Translations under genes and position numbers: made by a program
The notes under the pieces: model-generated
Seen by the model: only the letters and a program-made list of their open reading frames with translations
Databases searched by the model: none
What the model was told of the DNA's origin: nothing
Origin: AP-15 sp035503615
GTDB taxonomy: Bacteria > Pseudomonadota > Alphaproteobacteria > ATCC43930 > CGMCC-115725
DNA: 64,000 nt
Direction of reading: 5' to 3'
NCBI GenBank assembly: GCA_035503615.1
Contig: DATJTI010000005.1
Span: forward strand, 1 to 64,000
In this document: piece after piece, positions 58,687 to 64,000 of the stretch
Layout of the letters: the number at the start of each line of letters is the position of its first letter
Position numbering within the stretch: position 1 is the first letter of the stretch

Positions 58687-61600
58687 TCAAGGAGCGTGGC
58701 GTGCGAGCCGTTCGGGGCTGATCGGCATCAATCGTGGAGCTTGCGTCCACAACAGCGCGCAGCGGATCTCGCGGCCGGGATAGATCCGGGAGAGTGCTGC
58801 GCGATAGATCGCCAACTGCCGCAGATAGATCGGCGCCACCTCCGCTTCGCTGCCCGGCACCGGGCGCAGCGTCTTGTAATCGACGATCAGCACATGATCC
58901 GCGGCGACCACGAGGCGGTCGATCTGTCCCGACACGGTGCGGCCCTCGACCAGCCCGACCAGCGGCACCTCGGCCTGCGAGCCCGGACCAAACAGCGCGG
59001 CGAATTCGGGATCGTCGAGCACCGCCATTGTCTGGCGGCAAATATCGTCCTGCTCTGGGTCGTCGAGACCATGGATCGGCGACGCAAGAAACCGCCGCGC
59101 CGCCGGCTCGCGCTGTGCCGGCAGGATCTCGGGCAGGCTCTGCAGCAGGCGGTGGACCAGGAGCCCGCGCTTGAACCGGTCGCGTCCGCCGCTCGCCAGT
59201 GGCGACAGGGCCGGCGGCTCCTCGCCGCTCGGCCGGGATGGCACCAAGGGACGCGGCGGGTCGGGCTCGATCGGCGGCGGGGCCGTCGCCCATAGCGGCA
59301 GGATCGCCGGATCCGCCGCGGATGCCGCCGGCTCGTGAACCGGTGGCGCCTGCTGCGCGCAGTCGAGCCGCAGCCCTTCACCGCGCCAGCCATCGGCGCC
59401 GATCAGCATCGTCGTGTCGAAGGCGAACGGTTCGGCCTGACCGGTGAGCCCGGCCCGGCACAGGGCATGCCAGCACAGCTGCGCCGCTGCCTTTTTGGTG
59501 TGCCAGCCGCAGATGTAGAGCCGGTCCTGCGCGCGGGTCAGCCCGACATAGAGGAGGCGGCGGTATTCCTGCATCTGGCGATCCTGCCAGGCCGCCTTCT
59601 CGGCGCGATAGAGCGGGGTCAGATGGTTGCCGGGCGGCTTCCACAGCGGCAGTTCGCCGGCTTCGCCCCACATCCCGGCCTCGCTCCACACCCCGGCCTC
59701 GCTCCATACCAATGACTGCCGCTGCTCCGGAACCGCCATCGTGTCGGGCAGAAAGACCACCGGCGCCTCAAGCCCCTTTGCGCCATGCACGGTCAGAACG
59801 CGCACTTCGTCGCGCCGGCGCGCGGCAAAATCGCGCTTGACTTCGGTGCCGCCGGCGACGAGCCAGCGCAGGAAGCCCTGCAGCGAGGGCACGTGGTCGC
59901 GCTCATAGGCGAGGGCGAGGCCGAGGAATTCGCCGATCGGGTCCTCGGCTTCGGGGCCGAGGCGGCGCAGCAGCGCCTGCCGGCCGCAATCATGCCCGAG
60001 GATTTCGGCGAACAATTCGTAGGGCGGAACGAAATCCGCGCGGGCGAGCCACCCGGAAAGCCGGTCGGCCACCTGGCGCAGCCTTGGGCTCGATCCGGCA
60101 AGAGCGCGCAGCCGGTCCCACAATTTGTCGTCGCCGCGACCATGGCACAGCTCGAACAGCGTATCCTCGTCGATGTCGAGCAGTGGCCCTTTCAGCACCG
60201 TGGCCAGGGTCAGATCGTCTTCGGGAAACAACAGAAAGCGGCCGAGCGCCGCCAGATCCTGCACCGCCAGCTGTTCGGTCAGCACCAGCCGGTCGGCGCC
60301 GGCGACGGGGATGCCACGCTCCTTGAGCGCGCGCAGCAACTCCCCGACAAACGCATTGCGCCGGCGCACCAGCACCATGATGTCGCCGGGGCGCAGCCGG
60401 CGATCGCGCGCCTCAAGGCGCTCGCCGCGGTCGAGCCATTGCCGGACCGTTGCGGCAATGGCGCGGGCGAGCCGGGCCCAGGGCTCGGTCACGCGCTGGC
60501 GGACGAGCGGCAAGGTCTCGGGATCGGTATCATCGGCCGGCGCCGGCACCGGCGGCCACAACTCGACACGCCCGGCCTGGCCGACGCGCGCCGCGAAATG
60601 GCGAATTGGCTCGCCATCGAGTGCGACCCCATGCTGCGCCTCGGGCCTGCGAAAAATCGCGTCAACCGCGCGCAGCACCGGCTCGGTCGAGCGAAACGAG
60701 AGGTCGAGCGGCAGAATCCGCCAATCCTGGCCGGCGCTCGTGACCCGCTCCTGAAAATGCTGCCGCATGCGGACAAAGGCCTGCGGGTCGGCGCGCTGGA
60801 AGCTGTAGATCGACTGTTTGGCGTCACCGACGGCGAAGATCGTGCGGGGGCGCGGATTGGCGCCCTCGCCGGCGAAGAACTCCTCGGCCAGCGCGGCGAC
60901 GATGTCCCATTGCTCGCGATTGGTGTCCTGCGCCTCGTCGATCAGGATATGGTCGAGACCGCCATCGAGCTTGAACAGTACCCACGGCGCGACCCCGGGA
61001 CGGCGCAACAGATCGCGCGCGGTCTCTACCAGATCATCAAAATCGAGCACGCCGGCGCGCCGCTTGCCGTCATCATAGGCGCGCAGCAGCGCCTCGCCGA
61101 GCCGGGCCAGCGCGCAACTCGCCTCGCGCACCACGACCGCGGCACGCGCCTGATAGAATCGTTGCAGGCGGAGGGCTTCGGCCGTCAGGATCGCAACGGC
61201 GTCGCAGGCGGCGGCGCGCGCCGCCGGTTTTGTGATCAGGGTTTTGCGAACTTCGCCCTGATCGGTCAAAAAGACCGCCTCATAGGCGGCGAGCTGCCGC
61301 TGCCGGGCCAGCGGCGCCGCGCACCATTCGGCGATGATCGTCGCGCGCTCGCGGTCGGTCGGCGATCCGACGGCCAAGGCCGCCGCGGCCTGCCGCAATC
61401 CCGCGATGTCAGAGGCATCCTCGGCGCAGAACGCCGCGGTCAGGGTCTGCGCATCGGCATCGGCCGACACTCCGAGCGCCGCGGCGAGCCGGTGGCGCAG
61501 CACCTCGTGACCCCCGGCAGCGGCACGGCGCAGTTTGCCACGCTCCTTGGCGAGCTCTCCGATCAATTCGGTAAACCGCTCCTCGGCCGCATGATCGGCG

Positions 61601-62136
61601 ACGATCGAGAGCGCTTCGGTCAAAGCCGGGTCGCCACCCTCGCGGGCCGCGAGGATGATTTTCTGGGCCGCCTCGGCCATCGCCTCGGCCGCACCGCGTT
61701 CCTCGATCACGGTGAATTCCGGCGACACTCCGGCTTCGAGCGGAAACCGGCGCAACAGCGCCTGGCAGAAGGCGTGGATCGTCGCGATCTTGATCCCGCC
61801 CGGGCTGTCGAGCACCAGCGCGAACAGCCGGCGGGCGCGGGCGATCATCTCCTCGTCGGCGACGCGGCCGGTCAGGCGGAACAGCACCTCGACCAGCGCA
61901 CCCGGCGGCATCGTCGCCCAACCGGCCAGTGCCGTGTCGAGGCGATTGGCCATCTCGGCGGCCGCGGCACGGGTGAAGGTCAGGCACAGCACGCGCGACG
62001 GATCGGTGCCGTCGAGCAGCAGGCGCAGCAGCCGCTCGGTCAAGACCGTCGTCTTGCCGGTGCCGGCCGAGGCCGATACCCAGACCGAGCTGCGCGGTCC
62101 GGCAGCGCGCCGGGCGATGTCCGCGGCAGCGCTCAT
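58687..62136 (-). CDS. addA: AddA helicase/nuclease subunit (RecBCD-like AddAB)
   Basis: A 1149-residue ATP-dependent 3'-5' helicase and nuclease for double-strand break repair. Walker A is ASAGTGKTTVLTERLL near residue 24, Walker B HILIDEAQDTNREQW near 397. Helicase motifs III-VI follow (FAVGDAKQSIYSFQRADP; VRVLTVHGAKGLEAPVVF). The RecB-type nuclease near residue 1085 has LIVDYKTLR. An in-frame 18-bp triplet repeat adds the six-residue units WSEAGV, WSEAGM and WGEAGE near residue 813. The start is an ATG overlapping the last of three tandem minicistrons. Confidence 0.95.
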   Translation of the reverse strand: MSAAADIARRAAGPRSSVWVSASAGTGKTTVLTERLLRLLLDGTDPSRVLCLTFTRAAAAEMANRLDTALAGWATMPPGALVEVLFRLTGRVADEEMIARARRLFALVLDSPGGIKIATIHAFCQALLRRFPLEAGVSPEFTVIEERGAAEAMAEAAQKIILAAREGGDPALTEALSIVADHAAEERFTELIGELAKERGKLRRAAAGGHEVLRHRLAAALGVSADADAQTLTAAFCAEDASDIAGLRQAAAALAVGSPTDRERATIIAEWCAAPLARQRQLAAYEAVFLTDQGEVRKTLITKPAARAAACDAVAILTAEALRLQRFYQARAAVVVREASCALARLGEALLRAYDDGKRRAGVLDFDDLVETARDLLRRPGVAPWVLFKLDGGLDHILIDEAQDTNREQWDIVAALAEEFFAGEGANPRPRTIFAVGDAKQSIYSFQRADPQAFVRMRQHFQERVTSAGQDWRILPLDLSFRSTEPVLRAVDAIFRRPEAQHGVALDGEPIRHFAARVGQAGRVELWPPVPAPADDTDPETLPLVRQRVTEPWARLARAIAATVRQWLDRGERLEARDRRLRPGDIMVLVRRRNAFVGELLRALKERGIPVAGADRLVLTEQLAVQDLAALGRFLLFPEDDLTLATVLKGPLLDIDEDTLFELCHGRGDDKLWDRLRALAGSSPRLRQVADRLSGWLARADFVPPYELFAEILGHDCGRQALLRRLGPEAEDPIGEFLGLALAYERDHVPSLQGFLRWLVAGGTEVKRDFAARRRDEVRVLTVHGAKGLEAPVVFLPDTMAVPEQRQSLVWSEAGVWSEAGMWGEAGELPLWKPPGNHLTPLYRAEKAAWQDRQMQEYRRLLYVGLTRAQDRLYICGWHTKKAAAQLCWHALCRAGLTGQAEPFAFDTTMLIGADGWRGEGLRLDCAQQAPPVHEPAASAADPAILPLWATAPPPIEPDPPRPLVPSRPSGEEPPALSPLASGGRDRFKRGLLVHRLLQSLPEILPAQREPAARRFLASPIHGLDDPEQDDICRQTMAVLDDPEFAALFGPGSQAEVPLVGLVEGRTVSGQIDRLVVAADHVLIVDYKTLRPVPGSEAEVAPIYLRQLAIYRAALSRIYPGREIRCALLWTQAPRLMPISPERLARHAP
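59658..59711. repeat. 18-bp in-frame triplication within addA
   Basis: Three 18-base units, each containing CCGGCCTCGCTCCA-like sequence, encode repeated WSEAGV-like hexapeptides. The insertion lies between the helicase motif AKGLEAPVVFLPD and motif VI, in a loop that tolerates length changes. Confidence 0.75.
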
Positions 62137-62203
62137 TCCCCCGCCTCGCTCATTCCCCCGCCTCGCTCATTCCTCCGCCTCGCTCATTCCTCCGCCTCGC
62201 TGC
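62131..62203. repeat. 17-bp tandem repeat carrying Shine-Dalgarno and ATGA at the addB/addA junction
   Basis: The unit GAGCGAGGCGGAGGAAT (minus strand) or a one-base variant occurs four times. Each copy holds a GGAGG-like ribosome site and an ATGA stop/start overlap. The addB stop lies in the first copy and the addA start in the last. Confidence 0.95.
62133..62187 (-). other. Chain of three six-codon minicistrons between addB and addA
   Basis: From the addB stop the minus strand reads ATG AGC GAG GCG GAG GAA TGA, then ATG AGC GAG GCG GGG GAA TGA twice. Each peptide is MSEAEE or MSEAGE. Each stop overlaps the next start as ATGA, and the last stop overlaps the addA ATG. This may relay ribosomes from addB to addA. 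The shared peptide end (SEAEE) is the addB C-terminus. Whether it is translated is unknown. Confidence 0.6.
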
Positions 62204-64000
62204 GGTCCACCCGTTCGAGATGGCGGTAATCGGAGTAGGGCGGCTCCCACTCGCGCAGCGGCATCGCCAGATAGGGCATGTCCGGGTCGTCGAAGCGCTC
62301 GATCATCCTGCGCAGCCGGCTAATCGCGCGCGCGATCAGCGCGTCGCAATCGCCATCGTCGATCGAGCGCCGCTCGCCGGCCGGGTTGCCGCCGCCGAGC
62401 CGCCAATATTGGAGCATGGTCGGCCGGCCGGTGACCGCACCAAAGCTGCCGTCGCGCAGTATCGCGGCTTCGAGCGGCAGTTGCGGTGCAAATCCCGCTT
62501 GCAGCTTGGCCTTTTTCGGCAACGCTCCGGTCTTGTAGTCGACCAGCAGAAATCCGCCATCGACCAGCCGATCGATGCGGTCTGCGACAGCGGTCAGCTC
62601 GAACGGGCCTGCCGGGCCGTCGAGCGTCAGTTGCCCCGAGCATTCGCTCAGGCTCTCGACGATGGTCGGACGGTGCCCGGTCTCCTCGGCGACCAGCCAG
62701 CGCACGATCCGCCGGAAGCGCGGCCACCAAAACGCCCAGGCGCCGGGGCGCGACAGCACCGACCCGAAGGCCTCCCGACCGATCGACAGGAGCTGTGCCT
62801 CGGCATCTTGCGGCAAAGCGCGGGGAAATCGCCGGACAAAGGCGGCCAGCGCCGCGTGGATGCTGATCCCGAGCTCGGCGCGGCCCGGATCGGCGTCGAG
62901 TTCCGGTGCAGCCTTCAGACCGAGGATATGGCGGGCATAGATCGCATAGGGATCGGCGAGCCAGGTCTCGACCTGGGTTACCGACAGCCGGCGCGGCCGG
63001 GCCGAGAGCGGCGGGCGCGGCTCGGGTCGGGGCAGCGGCTGGTATGGCGCGGTGTCGAGCAGAAGGGCGGCCGCCTCGATCTCGGCTTGCGGGGCCAAGG
63101 CACCGTCGAGCCCGATCGCGCGCAGCACCGTGTCAAGCCGCAACAGCCAGCGCGACGGCACGGTCGGCACCCCCTCGCGGCGGGCGGCGCGGGTCAGCGC
63201 CACCTCGGGTGCCGCCATAGCCTGGGCAAAATCATGTGCCGCGATGCCGATCGCGCGCTCCGGGACGGCAATGTTGAACAGGCGACGCATCTGTCGCGAC
63301 ATCCACGGATCGGGTGCCGCCGGCGCTGGCCAAGTGCCTTCGTTGAGACCGCCGAGGACAACGAGATCGGCCTGCTGGAGCCGCCCCTCGACCAGGCCCC
63401 AGATCGCCAGCCGCGGATGTCGGCCATAAGCCGGGCGGACCACGGCGTCGGCGGCCAGTGCCTCGAACAGTGCCGGGTAGTGATGCCCGGGCAACGCCGG
63501 AAAATCCTGCACCGCATCGATCAGCTCATGGCAGAAGCGGGCCGCCGTCTCGCCGGCAGCCTCGCGCCACAGCCGCGCAGCACCGGTCTCGGTATCGCTC
63601 GCGGCCAGACGCTCAGCCGCCTCGAGATGCGCGCTAACCAGCAGCGCGAGCGGCGCAGATTTCGCGGCGAGCAGGCCGGGCAGGGGGCCAAGGCAGGATT
63701 GCAGCCGATCGACAAGACGGCGCAGGCGCCGATCGCTGCCGATGGCGGCCCTGAGACCGGCGAAACCCGGGGCCGGGCGCGGTCCGCGGATCGCCGCTTC
63801 AAGCACCCGCGTTAGCTCGCGAAAGGCCGCCGGGGCGAGCCCGCCGGCGCTGAGCGGATGCTTCAGCGCCGCCAGCATCGGCACCGGCGCCAGCTCGCTC
63901 GCGGCAAGATCGAGCAGCAGGCGCAGAAACACGCCGGGCGGGGTGCGGTTGAGCGGCACCCCCGCGGAATCGTCGATCTCGATGCCCCAGCGCCGCAACT
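62184..64000 (-). CDS. addB: AddB nuclease/helicase-like subunit, 5' end off the window
   Basis: C-terminal 604 or so residues of AddB (normally about 1000). Its RecB-type nuclease motif near the end is FLLVDYKTG, with RLSVTQVETWLADPYAIYARHILGL as the nuclease-domain start and LVVLGGLNEGTWP in the inactive helicase part. Partner of AddA in break processing. The Fe-S Cys seen in Firmicute AddB are not obvious. The gene ends SEAEE and TGA, inside the first unit of the 17-bp repeat. Confidence 0.93.
   Translation of the reverse strand, partial: LRRWGIEIDDSAGVPLNRTPPGVFLRLLLDLAASELAPVPMLAALKHPLSAGGLAPAAFRELTRVLEAAIRGPRPAPGFAGLRAAIGSDRRLRRLVDRLQSCLGPLPGLLAAKSAPLALLVSAHLEAAERLAASDTETGAARLWREAAGETAARFCHELIDAVQDFPALPGHHYPALFEALAADAVVRPAYGRHPRLAIWGLVEGRLQQADLVVLGGLNEGTWPAPAAPDPWMSRQMRRLFNIAVPERAIGIAAHDFAQAMAAPEVALTRAARREGVPTVPSRWLLRLDTVLRAIGLDGALAPQAEIEAAALLLDTAPYQPLPRPEPRPPLSARPRRLSVTQVETWLADPYAIYARHILGLKAAPELDADPGRAELGISIHAALAAFVRRFPRALPQDAEAQLLSIGREAFGSVLSRPGAWAFWWPRFRRIVRWLVAEETGHRPTIVESLSECSGQLTLDGPAGPFELTAVADRIDRLVDGGFLLVDYKTGALPKKAKLQAGFAPQLPLEAAILRDGSFGAVTGRPTMLQYWRLGGGNPAGERRSIDDGDCDALIARAISRLRRMIERFDDPDMPYLAMPLREWEPPYSDYRHLERVDRSEAEE

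Noticed and set aside
59785..62229. 814-codon plus-strand open frame opposite addA
   Set aside because: No recognisable domain, composition of antisense to a GC-rich gene; addA is certain.

Overview
The window is 64 kb of GC-rich, densely coding chromosomal DNA from an alphaproteobacterium. Evidence for that: a group-specific small protein (DUF6476 type) divergent from rluD with rpoH behind it, an addB-addA-trxA cluster, a divergent initiation factor IF-1 beside a CspA-type gene, class I aldolase, and an RpoH with the standard RpoH box. Two PEP-CTERM proteins imply exosortase sorting elsewhere in the genome. The catabolic mix (amidohydrolases, Ldh-type dehydrogenase, M81 peptidase, class III aminotransferase, F420-type LLM protein, PhyH dioxygenase, iron-type alcohol dehydrogenase) suits a free-living Rhodospirillales-like heterotroph. 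I cannot name genus or species. I see no phage, no transposase and no CRISPR array.

Layout. 1-7 kb: two amidohydrolases, a small Cys-containing protein, class I fructose-bisphosphate aldolase, M20 peptidase, MscS channel, EamA exporter. 7-10.3 kb: a B12 theme, with the 5' remnant of an OprB-like porin gene running into a cobalamin riboswitch, a NiCoT nickel/cobalt permease, and MeaB translationally coupled to a single-domain response regulator. 10.3-20.9 kb: an ABC-exporter tail remnant, a Tet-type MFS pump, an acyltransferase-TPR fusion, a 2OG-Fe(II) oxygenase / metallo-beta-lactamase / HAD cluster, RidA-like, a PEP-CTERM protein, GST, Ldh-type dehydrogenase, VOC. 21-24.9 kb: heat-shock module (small ORF and two Hsp20 genes behind an RpoH-type promoter, facing rpoH), rluD and its small membrane partner. 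25-32.3 kb: a methyltransferase/ATP-grasp fusion, MaoC-like, MBL, MFS, methyltransferase, a VapBC-type pair with a palindromic operator. 32.4-42 kb: mostly plus-strand metabolic genes (M81 peptidase, aminotransferase, serine hydrolase, Gfo/Idh, LLM, apaG, folE, ArgE-like). 42-46 kb: lipoprotein, second PEP-CTERM gene with a sigma-54 type promoter, acyltransferase-like hydrolase, DedA, tRNA-Asn and tRNA-Cys. 46-51.2 kb: PhyH, TusA, alcohol dehydrogenase, Rieske ferredoxin, stand-alone Lrp sensor, then a cold-shock set (cspA-type, IF-1 paralogue, RhlE-type helicase). 51.4-64 kb: parE, msrB, marR with a divergent VOC gene, aldo/keto reductase, a MITE-like element, enoyl-CoA hydratase-like gene, trxA, addA and most of addB.

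Two things stand out. First, short direct tandem duplications (12-27 bp, two to four copies) occur about 17 times, mostly at gene ends and junctions, several starting at or just before a stop codon. Second, one of these lies in the addB/addA junction: a 17-bp unit carrying a Shine-Dalgarno and an ATGA stop/start overlap is repeated, so addB and addA are joined by three consecutive six-codon minicistrons, each stop overlapping the next start. Other leads are the porin/riboswitch junction, the methyltransferase/ATP-grasp fusion, the MITE-like element whose left end supplies a stop codon, and well-formed operators for MarR- and VapB-type regulators.
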